From: Rhineura floridana
Taxonomy: Eukaryota; Chordata; Lepidosauria; Squamata; Rhineuridae
Direction of reading: 5' to 3'
Assembly (NCBI RefSeq): GCF_030035675.1
Contig: NC_084480.1
Span: forward strand, 248,741,981-248,805,980
DNA length: 64,000 bases
The notes beneath the pieces are model-generated. The model ran no database searches. It worked only from the letters and a program-made list of their open reading frames with translations, and was not told where the DNA came from. This document shows, in pieces, positions 43,458-53,859 of the stretch; position 1 is the stretch's first letter; each line of letters begins with the position of its first letter. Made by a program: the position numbers and the translations under genes.

Positions 43458-46400
43458 CAGATCGGGTTTTTGTCTTGGAACATCATGGGATGGAACAACA
43501 AAGTTAAGGATGCTGATTTCATTTCCTTCATAAATCAGTTTAAGATCATCTGTCTACAGGAAACCTGGGTAATGGAGGGATCCGAGATACTCCTCCCAGG
43601 CTTCCGTGCCTACCCCCTACCTGCGATCAAAATTAATCTTAATGGCAGAGGAAGTGGGGGGTTGTGTATATTCATCTCGGACGACCTGCCGATTGATATC
43701 TTTGTGTTAAGTTCAACCTGCAAGCAGTATGTACAGGCCCTGAGGCTAACAGGCCCCTTGCTTGGAGACATTGTTATTATAAATGTTTATTTCCCCCCCC
43801 TCAAGGCCAGTACATTGAATCCAGGCTGCATGTGGGATCTCCTCGCAGAATTTTTGATTTCCCTGGAATCCCAATACCCCGCCTATAAGTTAATTCTCTG
43901 CGGGGATTTTAACGCTAGGCTGGGTCTAGGCTGGTCTGAGGGCCCCTCTTCAAACCAAGGGCCGACATATACTACCCCTCACAATGTAAGAGTCTCCCAT
44001 GATCGGATACTAAACAAACAAGGTCTGAGGTTTTTAGAAATAATTCATGCACACTCCTTGGAGTGTCTACACGGCTCATATGTGGATCGGTCTAACGGCA
44101 CATTCACCCACCTATCCTCTAGAGGAGCCAGCGTGATTGATTACACGCTGGTTTCAAGTTCCCTAGTTCCGGAAGTACTCGAGTTCTCGGTGCTTGACAG
44201 ATATGATAGTGACCATTTTCCTTTATTAACAGTACTAAGTACGACTCTGCCTGGGAGATGTCTGATCCTCCCTAATTTGGATGATCTCCAAATAATAGAA
44301 CATAGAGTTCGTTGGTCTTCAAATCTGCACTCCTCAGTTTTAAGCTACCTTGAGAATAACTCCCTTCTTGCTCTCAGACAGGATATCATTGCCTCAAAAA
44401 TTGATGTTCAGGAGGCTTATCGACAGATAACTTCCTTGCTAAAACCTGTGCTAACTCGGAAAGAGTCATACAAATCTACCCGCCAGAGGATTTCTGGATG
44501 GTTCGATTTAGAATGTAAAAAGGCAAAGCGACAACTATCTAAATACTTAAGAAAAAGGACAAGGGACCCTGGTAATTTTGATCAAATTCATCTAATCACC
44601 CTCCGTTCTTTTTATAAAAATTTGACCAAACAAAAAAAGGCACAATATGCGAGAACTCAGTGGCAACGGCTCCACCTAGCCCTGGCAGAGGGAAATGAAT
44701 GTCTATTCTGGGATTTGGTCGCTAGAGGTTCAGGAAATTCTAAACAATTTGTAACTAGCCATATATCAGCTTCAGTCTGGTCTGAACATTTTACTAAGAT
44801 TTATCATGACCCGACGGCACCCGTGGTTTCTTCCATCCGATGCACAGAGGAAAATTGGCCCCCGGTTTCGCCATTGCAGGTAAAGATGCTCATTTCCACA
44901 CTGAAAAAGGGCAAGGCCCCAGGGGAAGATATGCTCCCCCCGGAATTGTTTTATAACTTCCCCGATTGGTGGATTCCCATCCTAGCCAAATTATTTACAC
45001 AGATAAATAATACGGGTACTTTTCCGGAGGGTTGGAAACAAAGCATAATTATCCCCATATATAAAAAAGGACTGAAAGACGATCCGAACAACTATCGTCC
45101 TATCAGCTTGCTAGATACAGGCGCCAAATTATATAGCAAACTACTTTTAGACAAACTTGAAGAGTGGGTATCGGAAAATTCAATAATTTTCCCAGAACAA
45201 GCGGGTTTTCGTCGTGGTCAGAGTACTATTGATCACTGTGCCACCCTGTCATACCTTGCTAGAAAATCGATAAGGGGCCCTACAAAACATCTCTACGCTG
45301 CTTTTGTAGACCTAGTGGCCACTTTCGGTTCGATAGACAGAGCTCGCCTGTGGACCAAACTGGGACAAACAAACATTGACAGGCGCCTCTTATACCTAAT
45401 TAGAGAACTTTACTCCTCTAACTCCACCAGAATTAGAGTGGGTAATAACCTCACAGATTTAATATCAACAAATAAAGGTGTCAAACAAGGCTGTTTATTA
45501 GCCCCCACCCTCTTCAATTTATATCTGAATGATATTACCACCGAGCTAGAGGGTCCAAAATTCTTTCCTCCATCTGTAGGTCGCAGGAAGATATCCCTCC
45601 TGTTATATGCTGATGACATGATCCTACTTTCACTGACTTCTATAGGTATGAGAAGACTTTTGGCGAAATTAGAACTTTACTGTAACAAAGAGGGCCTACA
45701 AATTAATTACAAGAAGACTAAGATCATGGTCTTCGGTAACAGATATCGCCAACATAACTGGTCTATTGGGAATTTCCCAATTGAGCAGTGTCACTCATAC
45801 AAATATTTGGGAATTCATTTCCAATACAATCTTGCTTGGAAAAATCAGCTGTCAGCTATAAAATTAGCCGCCTCTAGAACTGCAGGGGCGATCCTCAAAT
45901 TCTATAGGACAGCAGGGGGATACTTAGCCTCTCCAGCTTTGAAAATATTTCAAAGCAAAGTCATCTCACAGATTACTTATGGGGCGGCTATCTGGGGATG
46001 GACGGTCCCCTCGTTCCCGACGTTAGAGGCCATTCAAAATAACTTTCTCAGGCGCTTGCTATCTGTACCATCTGGTACCCCGGCTGCGTTTATGAGAGCT
46101 GAAACCGGCCTACTCCCAGTCTCAGCAAGGATACATGAAACACTCCTGACATACTGGGCCGCACTACCAAATTCAACATCTAAGGTATTAGCAAAGGCAT
46201 GTTTTGATGTGGCAGTGGTAGAGAAACACTGGCTCACAAAATTCAAATTGGTTCTATCCCACTATCACATTCCAGTTCAATCACTTCCCTCTCTGCACAA
46301 GTTCAACTTTCGGGCCCAGATAGAGAGAAATAGTGTTTGGCGAGATAGACTGGCTATCTTAAATTCCAAGTTCTCTAGATGGTATGGTATAATTAAAACC

Positions 46401-46787
46401 AATCATCTAAGGGCCAATTATTTGTCTTATCCTCTACCCATACAGATTAGACATGCTTTTACCGCCTTGAGATTTCAATCTATGCCCAGCGCCATCGTAA
46501 CAGGCAGATACCATCAGATTAAATATGAACAAAGACTATGTTCCTGTCATCTAGGGAAGGTGGAAGATCTAAACCACTACTTATTTGAATGCCCGATTTA
46601 CACACATCCTAGATCCAAATATCTTGACAGTCTGATATCCTATCCTAGACACGAGGAGGACGATTGTTTAGTTTTTTTCCTATTATCAGACAATAACTTT
46701 CAAATTACCTATTCTGTGGCGCATTTCGCCCTCGCTGCCCAAAAGCTGAGGACAAAATTTCTGATCACTACAGGATCACAGAAATAA
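43458..46787 (+). CDS. LINE ORF2 protein: endonuclease and reverse transcriptase
   Basis: About 1,109 residues follow directly in frame after the ORF1 TGA. Residues here are numbered from 43470. The apurinic endonuclease has WNIMGWNNK at the start, CLQETW (Glu 31), CGDFNARLG (Asp146, Asn148) and YDSDHFPLL (247-249). The RT has NYRPISLLDTGAKLY, QAGFRRGQSTIDHC, motif A FVDLVATFGSID (Asp614), GVKQGCLLAPTLFNLYLND and catalytic LLYADDMILLS (713-716). A C-terminal Cys-His motif runs C1024-x-C1026-x9-H1036-x4-C1041. Motif A reads TFGS where relatives usually have AFDS; the metal-binding Asp614 is kept. No stop interrupts the frame. The start codon is unclear, because ATG at 43454 overlaps the ORF1 stop (ATGA) in another frame, with a 5-T run at 43467-43471 between. 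It acts in nicking DNA and copying the element RNA at the nick. Confidence 0.9.
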   Translation, partial: QIGFLSWNIMGWNNKVKDADFISFINQFKIICLQETWVMEGSEILLPGFRAYPLPAIKINLNGRGSGGLCIFISDDLPIDIFVLSSTCKQYVQALRLTGPLLGDIVIINVYFPPLKASTLNPGCMWDLLAEFLISLESQYPAYKLILCGDFNARLGLGWSEGPSSNQGPTYTTPHNVRVSHDRILNKQGLRFLEIIHAHSLECLHGSYVDRSNGTFTHLSSRGASVIDYTLVSSSLVPEVLEFSVLDRYDSDHFPLLTVLSTTLPGRCLILPNLDDLQIIEHRVRWSSNLHSSVLSYLENNSLLALRQDIIASKIDVQEAYRQITSLLKPVLTRKESYKSTRQRISGWFDLECKKAKRQLSKYLRKRTRDPGNFDQIHLITLRSFYKNLTKQKKAQYARTQWQRLHLALAEGNECLFWDLVARGSGNSKQFVTSHISASVWSEHFTKIYHDPTAPVVSSIRCTEENWPPVSPLQVKMLISTLKKGKAPGEDMLPPELFYNFPDWWIPILAKLFTQINNTGTFPEGWKQSIIIPIYKKGLKDDPNNYRPISLLDTGAKLYSKLLLDKLEEWVSENSIIFPEQAGFRRGQSTIDHCATLSYLARKSIRGPTKHLYAAFVDLVATFGSIDRARLWTKLGQTNIDRRLLYLIRELYSSNSTRIRVGNNLTDLISTNKGVKQGCLLAPTLFNLYLNDITTELEGPKFFPPSVGRRKISLLLYADDMILLSLTSIGMRRLLAKLELYCNKEGLQINYKKTKIMVFGNRYRQHNWSIGNFPIEQCHSYKYLGIHFQYNLAWKNQLSAIKLAASRTAGAILKFYRTAGGYLASPALKIFQSKVISQITYGAAIWGWTVPSFPTLEAIQNNFLRRLLSVPSGTPAAFMRAETGLLPVSARIHETLLTYWAALPNSTSKVLAKACFDVAVVEKHWLTKFKLVLSHYHIPVQSLPSLHKFNFRAQIERNSVWRDRLAILNSKFSRWYGIIKTNHLRANYLSYPLPIQIRHAFTALRFQSMPSAIVTGRYHQIKYEQRLCSCHLGKVEDLNHYLFECPIYTHPRSKYLDSLISYPRHEEDDCLVFFLLSDNNFQITYSVAHFALAAQKLRTKFLITTGSQK

Positions 46788-47082
46788 ACGAGGTCTACTT
46801 ATAAAATTTGTTTACACTCTAATTATAATCGCTAATTACAGCCTAATAAAGATAGGTCCATGAGATATTCATAGACCTTATAGATAAAGGTTTTATCGTG
46901 GCATTCCGCGTTGTTATAGTTTTAAATGTCATAGCTTTATTTTAGATTCAGACAATTTTAATTATTCTGAAATTTTGAAGTTTTTATTGCTGTATTTGTT
47001 GTATTTATATTTGTGCTGCGACGGCCTATGGCCTGCAATAAACTACCTACCTACTCAGCGCATAGTTAAACTATGGAATTTG

Positions 47083-47382
47083 CTCCCACAAGATGCAGTA
47101 ATGGCCACCAGCTTGGATGGATTTAAAAGAAGATTAGACAAATTCATGGAGGACAGGGCTATCATTGGCTACTAGCCATGATGGCTGTGCTCTGCCACCC
47201 TAGTCAGAGGCAGCATGCTTCTGAAAACCAGTTGCCGGAAGCCTGAGGAGGGGAGAGTGTTCTTGCACTCGGGTCCTGCTTGCGGGCTTCCCCCAGGTAC
47301 CTGGTTGGCTACTGTGAGAACAGGATGCTGGACTAGATGGGCCACTGGCCTGATCCAACAGGCTCTTCTTATGTTCTTACAT
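47083..47382 (+). mobile_element. CR1-family LINE, part 2
   Basis: It continues part 1 after the TSD: LLPQDAVMATSLDGFKRRLD and KFMEDRAIIGY, then TAG. The 3' end is ATGCTGGACTAGATGGGCCA CTGGCCTGATCCAACAGG, then TCTTCTTATGTTCTTA, the terminal 8-bp-type repeat of this CR1 branch. Confidence 0.93.
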
Positions 47383-47850
47383 ATAGCATCATCACATTGG
47401 ACATCTTACAGAACATACTCTCCACTGAAATAAACTGGATTTACTATGCTGTGCACCTCAAATGAAGTTATATTAACTGTAACAGATTATGTTGATTAAC
47501 CCTGCTAACCAGTTTTTCACTGTATTGTGTCCAGGAAGAAAGCAACTCTTGAAAGCATTGTTTCCTTTTTAGGTGCATCAGCTACCATTGAGAATGCAGT
47601 TAACAGAGTTTACATAGAGGGGAAACTTATATTCAGTGAAATAAGTGCTCCATTTCCAAGGAACAATCTAATAAAGGTGATTCTGCGTGGTGAAGTGCCC
47701 TCTAGTGACAAAATAGAAACCAGAAAAATGTTCTGCAAAAATAACTTCCAAAATGGTTTTCCATTTTTTAAAAAACAGTCTGAAAGACTTTACATTAGTT
47801 CATTATACATTTATTGCATTATAAATACATTTATTGTATTTTATAACACT
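47383..47850. other. No feature seen
   Basis: A plus frame of about 119 codons near 47527-47886 starts with GTG and has no domain; it is probably chance. Confidence 0.45.
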
Positions 47851-47935
47851 GTGGGTTGTATCCAATGCCAGTCCTACTCAGAGTAGACACATAGAAATCA
47901 ATGGAATTATGTTAATTATGTCCACTAATCTGAAT
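47851..47935. repeat. Short interspersed repeat (TCAATGG type)
   Basis: GTGGGTTGTATCCAATGCCA, then CAGAGTAGACACATAGAAATCAATGG, belongs to the same family as 31126-31225. Confidence 0.5.
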
Positions 47936-47939
47936 AGAT

Positions 47940-48040
47940 TTTCAATTGTTTTAAAGCCACCCTGAGGTATGCACAGGCACGAAGGGCAGGATACAAATCT
48001 CTATATAAATAAAACATAATGGTAAATAAAAATAATTTCA
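47940..48040 (+). repeat. L2-like 3' tail fragment
   Basis: AAGCCACCCTGAGGTATGCA and GAAGGGCAGGATACAAATCT, with an AAATAAAA tail, form the end of an L2 or L2-tailed SINE. Confidence 0.5.
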
Positions 48041-48111
48041 GTATGTTGTAGCTGCTAGGAACTTAAATGCTCATTAAAGCAATGGTGTCAAATTGTGGCC
48101 TCCATAGCCAA

Positions 48112-49285
48112 CAAGCCATCTTGTCCCCCATGCTGTTTAACATCTAAGCCTTTGGAAATGGTCATCAGGAGATTTGGGGCGAGGTATCAGCAGTATGCTG
48201 ACGATATCCAGCTCTATTTCTCTGTAACATCTGAATCAGGAGAGGCTGTACAAGCCCTTGGCCACTGCCTGGACTCAGTGGTGGGCTGGATGAGGGCCAA
48301 TAAACTGAGTGTGAATCCTAGCAAGACGGAGGCACTGTGGGTTGGTGGTTCCCGAATTTGGATAATTGTTCAGTTGCTTGCTTTGGATGGGGTCATACTC
48401 CCTCTGAAAGAGCAGGTTCATAGTCTGGGGGTGCTCCTGGATCCATCTTTGTTGCTAGAGGCCCAGGTAACCTCTGCAGCTATGAGTGTCTTTTACCAGC
48501 TTTTGGTGGTAAGACAGCTGCAGCCGTTTCTGGATCAGGATAGCCTGTCCACTGTTTCCACACACTGGTTATCTCCAGACTGGATTACTGTAATGTATTC
48601 TATGTGGGGCTGCCCTTGAGGTTGGTCCGGAAGTTGCAGCTGATGCAAAATGCAGTGGCAAGACTGCTCACTGGGGCAGGTTATCACCAACATGTCACCC
48701 TGCTGCTGAAAGAATTGCACTGACTGCCCATTTGCTACCGGGCGAAGTTCAAGGTTCTAGTTTTGGTGTATAAAGCCCTATACAGCTTGGGACCAGGATA
48801 CCTGAAAGACTGTCTTACCCCTTATATACCCAGTCAATCACTGTGCTCTGCAGGTGAGGGCCTCCTGCAGATACCATCTTATCAGGAGGTCCATTCTGCA
48901 TAACATAGGAAATGGACCTTTAGTGTGGCAGCATCTCCCCTTAAATACTAGGCAGGCGCCATCTCTGTTATCTTTTTGGCGCCTTTTGAAAACTTTCCTC
49001 TTTCAACAAGCCTTTTGAGTTGAGACCTATCCCAGTCTGCGTCTGTGTTGGAATTGCTTTTTAATTTTTTTTAAACCTTTTTTTACAATGTTCTTTTTAA
49101 AGATGTCTTTAATGCTTTTTTAAAAAAATGTTTTTAAAGTTGTTTTGTTTTAATGTATTTTAAGGTCTGTTTTTATGATGTTTTAAAGTGTTTTTAGTAT
49201 TTTTGTTTGCCGCCCTGGGCTCCTGCTGGGAGGATGGGCGGGATAGGAATCAAATAAATAATAAATAATAAGTAAATAAATGATA
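48112..49285 (+). mobile_element. L2-clade LINE, 5'-truncated (subfamily B)
   Basis: The open part (48095-48619) encodes RRFGARYQQYADDIQLYFSV, GWMRANKLSVNPSKTEALWV and VFYQLLVVRQLQPFLDQD. The frame then breaks near 48560. The remaining sequence matches LHWLP-type and SLGPGYLKD-type blocks with stops. It ends with GCCGCCCTGGGCTCCTGCTGG and (AATA)n. The catalytic YADD is kept. Confidence 0.93.
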
Positions 49286-49740
49286 CATAGTTACCCAAAT
49301 CCTTCTCCCCAAATCCTTTGGCATGTACATGGGTCTTAAGGGGAGGGTTCATTTTATGTTGGGATGGAAAATGTGTTAAAGCAGTAATAACTCCTCTCGC
49401 TTGCTTGTCTCTCTCAGCATAGTTTGAATTGAAAAACTAGTCCCTACACAGGTTCTCTGCATGTGCCACAGGGCTATGGAAGGGTTGGGGTCTGTCCCTG
49501 CTTCTTACATTCATTGAGACACCTATCCCCCTCCCAGTGATTTGTGGGGGAATACTCAAGAGGGAGTTGCTCACATTTAGCTCCTCCACAGTCACCAGGA
49601 AGCAATTCCTGGTTGTTGATGGTAACTAAATGACTGCCTTTGTGGAACCCTGATTGCCAGCATCTTTGTAAAGTGACACAAAAGCACCCAGATAACAATG
49701 CATCGGCAGGGAAGCTCTTCTTGATGGAAAAAGGCAAAGA
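49286..49740. other. No feature seen
   Basis: I recognised no exon or repeat before the CR1 tail. Confidence 0.45.
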
Positions 49741-49957
49741 GACAACATCAGGGAGAACTTCCTAACTGTTAGAGCCATATGACAATGGAACCAATTACCT
49801 AGAGAGGTAGTGTGTTCTCCAACACTGGAGGCATTCAAGAGGCAGCTGGACAGCCATCTGTTGGGAATGTTTTGATCTGGATTCCTGCACTGAGCAGGGG
49901 GTTGGACTTGATGGCCTTATAGGCCCCTTCCAACTCTACTATTCTATTATTGTACTA
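49741..49957 (+). mobile_element. CR1 LINE 3' end
   Basis: CAGGGAGAACTTCCTAACTG, CAATGGAACCAATTACCTAG and GGACTTGATGGCCTTATAGG lead to a CTATTCTATTATTGTACTATG end. The terminal repeat is partly mutated. Confidence 0.92.
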
Positions 49958-50052
49958 TGAACTGTGGCAAGTGTAATAGCACAAGGAGATGAGGGAATTT
50001 GTCCTTACATATCCGTTCACAGAAAGCCCATAGTTATTGGATAGAAGGATCA

Positions 50053-50053
50053 T

Positions 50054-50103
<50 letters not shown>
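50053..50103. repeat. Compound microsatellite (TC)n(AC)n
   Basis: About 16 TC units are followed by 9 AC units, in the same orientation and order as at 10621. Confidence 0.97.
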
Positions 50104-50745
50104 TTTCTACCAGCAGCAATTAAAATTCATCAAGTAAAGCAAAACTCAACAAGGTGTAAGCATCACTGGGGGCAGGGAGACGGGGAAAGAGAGAAGAAAC
50201 CCAAGCAAAACCATTTAAAAGTTGCTAGGTACTTAAATAACCCAAGGCACAGACCCATGGCACATATTTGTCTAAAATCTGCACATGCTAATTTATATGT
50301 ATAGATGCCCGTAGACAAATTAAGTTGGCAGGTGGCAGTGGGTGTCTCACTAGCACTGTGCTTTGCAGGGCACCTAGCCATCACATAAGCAAAGTTAAAA
50401 TCTTGCGCCCAGGGCAGAAGAGCCAGGGCTTAGACTCCCTGGGCCAACACCTAACAATGCTTCTGAAGGTTACTCAGTCTAGGGTGTTTAAGATATCTTA
50501 GCCTACGTGGAACAGCACAATTGCAGACCAATTGCAAATTCTGTCTTGAGGTCCCTGTAGGATCCAAGTTCCCCTCAATACAGTTAAGGCACAGAGCTTT
50601 ATATAAGGAAAATATAATTACATTTGGAAGATAGAAGTAGAAGTTACCAATCAGATGTCAAAAACAAGGTGACTTAAAATTTATCAATATATAAATAAAA
50701 TATAAATAAAATCAGAATTTTTAAAACAAATTTACATAAATAAAA
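50104..50745. other. No feature seen
   Basis: I recognised no exon or repeat; there are AT-rich TAAATAAAA runs at the right end. Confidence 0.45.
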
Positions 50746-51024
50746 TTAAATACTCAAGAGTGTAGTCATTTCAATGTGGCAATAAACAAACCAGAACATG
50801 GTCCAAAAAACATGGCATAAGCCCAGGGTTGGCTCCAATATGAGATAAGGCAATGCAGCTTACTTCAGGTGGCACATTGCTATTACATGGCTGAGACAAT
50901 AGTATAATATGCACATAATGCTAAATTGTTTATTAAGCTAGGACTTAGTGTTATATTTGAACTCTGCACATCACCTTAACTCTGGTTTGTTTATTAAATA
51001 CTCAAGAGCGTAGTCATTTCAATG
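50746..51024. repeat. Insert with inverted ends between 31-bp direct repeats
   Basis: A 31-bp sequence (TTAAATACTCAAGAG ... CATTTCAATG) occurs at 50746-50776 and 50994-51024 with one mismatch. The 217-bp insert has inverted ends (ATAAACAAACCAGA and TCTGGTTTGTTTAT). There is no ORF. This could be a DNA element, a retroposed unit with a long TSD, or a local duplication. Confidence 0.5.
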
Positions 51025-51894
51025 GGATGCATGCTTGAAGACGTCCGACAGATTGTATGAGAGTGATGAAATTTAGACTTTTTAATACAATAACCTATAA
51101 TAATAAGTCATTATATATCCTACCACTCTTGCTGTATTTCAGATTTCAGAACAGAAATTTGCATCTTTCTCCTAATTGCTATTAAGCCACTACTGAAGTC
51201 TCCAAGACTGTTTCAGACTACATTCTCCAGGTCTTTCCTCTTCTTTTCCATAAAAAAAAATTTCATACTATCGCCATAATCCAAAGAGTTGTGCAACTGG
51301 CTGCATGTCTGAAGATGGGTTGGATTTGAAACTTTTTCTAAAACAGCCCCAGTTACACATGACAAGATTCTATTGTAGCTTCTTTTTAAAAGCAGTTTGA
51401 AATGTTGTGTTGTGTGTGTATGCAGCTGAGAAGGGTCCTGCTGGGCCCATACAACCTCTTCTTGGGCATACTTAGGAGAGCTGTCTGGATTGTGACAATT
51501 CTGCAGGTTTTCAGCTGTTCAACCATGATTGAGGCCCTGGTGTAACTAGGTGTAGCTGACTATAATTTTCTCCATATTCTCATCCAAAGACCTACATGGC
51601 ATGGTTTTAATATTCCAGAAGGAATAAGTTGTTCCCACCTAGTTGAGCTATTGAGAGATGACCTCTTCTCTTAAGAAATCTATGGTGTGACTCAGAGTCA
51701 GACATTTTAAGCTATAATGTTGCAAGGCTAAGGAATAATCTTCACTTAAGATGCCTGTTCTCCTTTTTTGTTGAATTTCAAAAAACTGGTGAATTATTTT
51801 ATTTATTCTGTATAACAGAATAAATAATTCTGCCCGTATCTTAAGATATTCAGTAAGGCTCTTCTTTGTGTGCAATTATTAGGGGATGCCATGT
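51025..51894. other. No feature seen
   Basis: I recognised no exon or repeat. Confidence 0.5.
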
Positions 51895-52205
51895 GACAAG
51901 AAGGGAAGAGAGCCTTCTCTGTGGTGGCACCCCAAATAACTCCCCATAGAGGTATAAGTTGTGTGGACTTCACAATCGTTTCAGCACCAGTTCAAAACTT
52001 TTTAATTTGCCCAGACATTTTAAAGTTGTTTATGTTAGTTAGTCTACTCTATTGCTTTACCTACCTATGAATTGTTTTATGAAAAGTTTTGTTGAATTAT
52101 TTTGTTATGTTTTGGTGTGATGAATTTTAGTCATGCTGATTGTATACCACCTTGGTATACAAAAATATCTTGGCAGTCTAAAAAATATCATTAATAAATA
52201 AAATA
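51895..52205 (+). mobile_element. L2-clade LINE 3' region, diverged
   Basis: AGAGCCTTCTCTGTGGTGGCACC (the SVVAP block) and GTTTCAGCACCAGTTCAAAAC (the FRRQVKTF block) are followed by a T-rich 3' UTR. It ends in ACCACCTTGGTATACAAAAATA and ATTAATAAATAAAA. No frame remains open. Confidence 0.75.
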
Positions 52206-53254
52206 GCCTGCCTTTCAGGACACATTGCCCTCATAAGGTGATTTACAAAAATGTAGCTGCACCAAACCTTTGCTTGGCAAACTATGGTCTGAAAAACAAT
52301 ATAGCTTTTCTCCAAATCAGAATTTAAAGCATGTTCAGACTGTAGAATTGTGTGAGTTTTTATTTTTATATACAAATATATATATTTAATCCAACATAGT
52401 TTATTATTACTTGCTTCTGCATTATGATTATTTCTATGAAACAGAATCAGCGATCAAAGATCTTCAGACTTCAGAAGTCAACCTTTGCTCTGAAACAAAA
52501 TAAAATATTAATATCATTATTAATAATTACTATCCTGATGCTTTATTACAAACCTTGTCCAGTTTCCCTACTTCCTATTTAGATGCAATTCAATCTTTTT
52601 ATGCATTATAAAATGAAATTATTTTAAAGTATAACCAATATTGTCATGACTAGAAAATACCAGCAAGGGGAGCAGTTACACTTTGGGAAGCTCTCTCTGT
52701 GTTCAGTTGAGGGAAATTATGTGGAAGTAATAAATATATTGGTTCTGGGATTTACAAACAATGGATAGCACAGACATTTTGATGTACCCCCCCAAACCCT
52801 GATCCTTTAATGATTGTTCCTGAATGGGAAGGGAAAACACAAAGGAAGCAGACATGCATCATTAGAGCAACACATTGAAAATAGCAGTGTGTTAAAAGGA
52901 AGGGAAAAAACCAGCTTGTAATCCCCCACCACCACCTCAAACAACGATGGCCATAACCTCAGAAGGCACACTTTAGTTTACTAAATGAATAACTCTATAA
53001 ATGAGGTGCTATAAGGAACTGAGCATTATAATTACAATTTCCCCCTTCCTTTTGTAAAAATTATGGCAGTTACTAACAAATGAAGATCCTGAAAACAGAA
53101 AATGCAGCCCCTAGTTTTTCTTCTTAATTGACTATAGCGTTTTGAAATGCTTTCTGTTATTAATTCCACACAGCAATCCTTCTAAAAATCAGAATGATAA
53201 TTACTATTCTGTTGTTTAGATGGAGATCTAAGGCTTAGTGAAAAACTGACTTCC
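52206..53254. other. No feature seen
   Basis: This is AT-rich sequence with no recognised exon or repeat. Confidence 0.5.
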
Positions 53255-53715
53255 AAGCAGGGTCCGTGGCACCGTAGCCCAACATCCCCCATACAGGCGG
53301 CACAGGAGTAATAAGCCTGCCAATGCATCCCACCTACCTATCATGTCATGTGAATGATGTGCACACATTAGTGTGCATGCCTGCTATCAACCAAGATAGC
53401 AGCTTAGGTGTAAGCCCCTAAGGGAAGCCCCCACTACCATCTTGCATGATGGCAGGCATGCACACACAGTATTCATACTGACAAGAGAGGTATGTGGGGC
53501 ATGCGTGCGGGCTTATTGAAGCCTGCGCTGTCTGTATTGGGGGGATGCCTTGAGAGCTCCCTCTCTGCAATCTGCAGCAGGGTTATGTTGCAGGACCCAA
53601 TACTGCCGCAGATCACAGAACAGGAGCGCCACTCACCACCCTAAGGAGGGGCCCTTGGCCAGGCTGCAGGTGCCCTTGCCCAGGGACTAACCTGGCCACC
53701 CTCTGGTGCCAGTCC
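53255..53715. mobile_element. Long palindromic (foldback) MITE, copy 2
   Basis: The centre (53387-53448) reads ACCAAGATAGCAGCTTAGG, then CCCCTAAGGGAAGCC, then ACTACCATCTTGCATG, matching the centre of the 34648-35010 element. The ends AAGCAGGGTCCGTGGCACC and its inverted partner near GGTGCCAGTCCTGCTT define the termini. It is GC-rich and noncoding. No clean TSD was found. Confidence 0.7.
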
Positions 53716-53732
53716 TGCTTGGGACTTTAACT

Positions 53733-53850
53733 TGTGATCCATTTCAACTCCATGCTCAACTACAACTCCCAGCATCCTTGGTCATTGGCCATGCTTGCTA
53801 GAGCTGATGGGAGTTGTAGGTCAGCAACATCTGAAGGGCCAATTGTTGAT
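53733..53850. mobile_element. hAT-like palindromic MITE, degraded
   Basis: ACTACAACTCCCAGCATCC and the inverted CTGATGGGAGTTGTAGGTCAG flank a CATTGGCCATGCTTGC core. The left end is lost. Confidence 0.7.
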
Positions 53851-53859
53851 CTAGATGAA

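Larger units (their letters stand above)
41053..47051 (+). mobile_element. 6.0-kb non-LTR retrotransposon with 31-bp TSD (Vingi/I-superfamily-like)
   Basis: The element fills 5,999 bp between two copies of a 31-bp target sequence (TACTCAGCGCATAG...GGAATTTG, 41022-41052 and 47052-47082) that is single in uninterrupted CR1 relatives. It has a 5' UTR of about 0.4-0.6 kb, a long ORF1 (to 43457), a long ORF2 (to 46787) and a 264-bp 3' UTR. The end is TGCAATAAACTACCTACCT, with no poly(A). The endonuclease is the apurinic type and sits ahead of the RT. There is no RNase H domain that I can see, and a Cys/His motif lies near the C-terminus. That layout fits Vingi or a related I-superfamily clade, but the clade call rests on memory. 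Few defects are visible, so insertion looks recent relative to all other LINEs here. Confidence 0.9.

Noticed and set aside
47527-47886. A 119-codon plus-strand frame
   Set aside because: It starts with GTG, its end overlaps a short repeat, and it has no domain.
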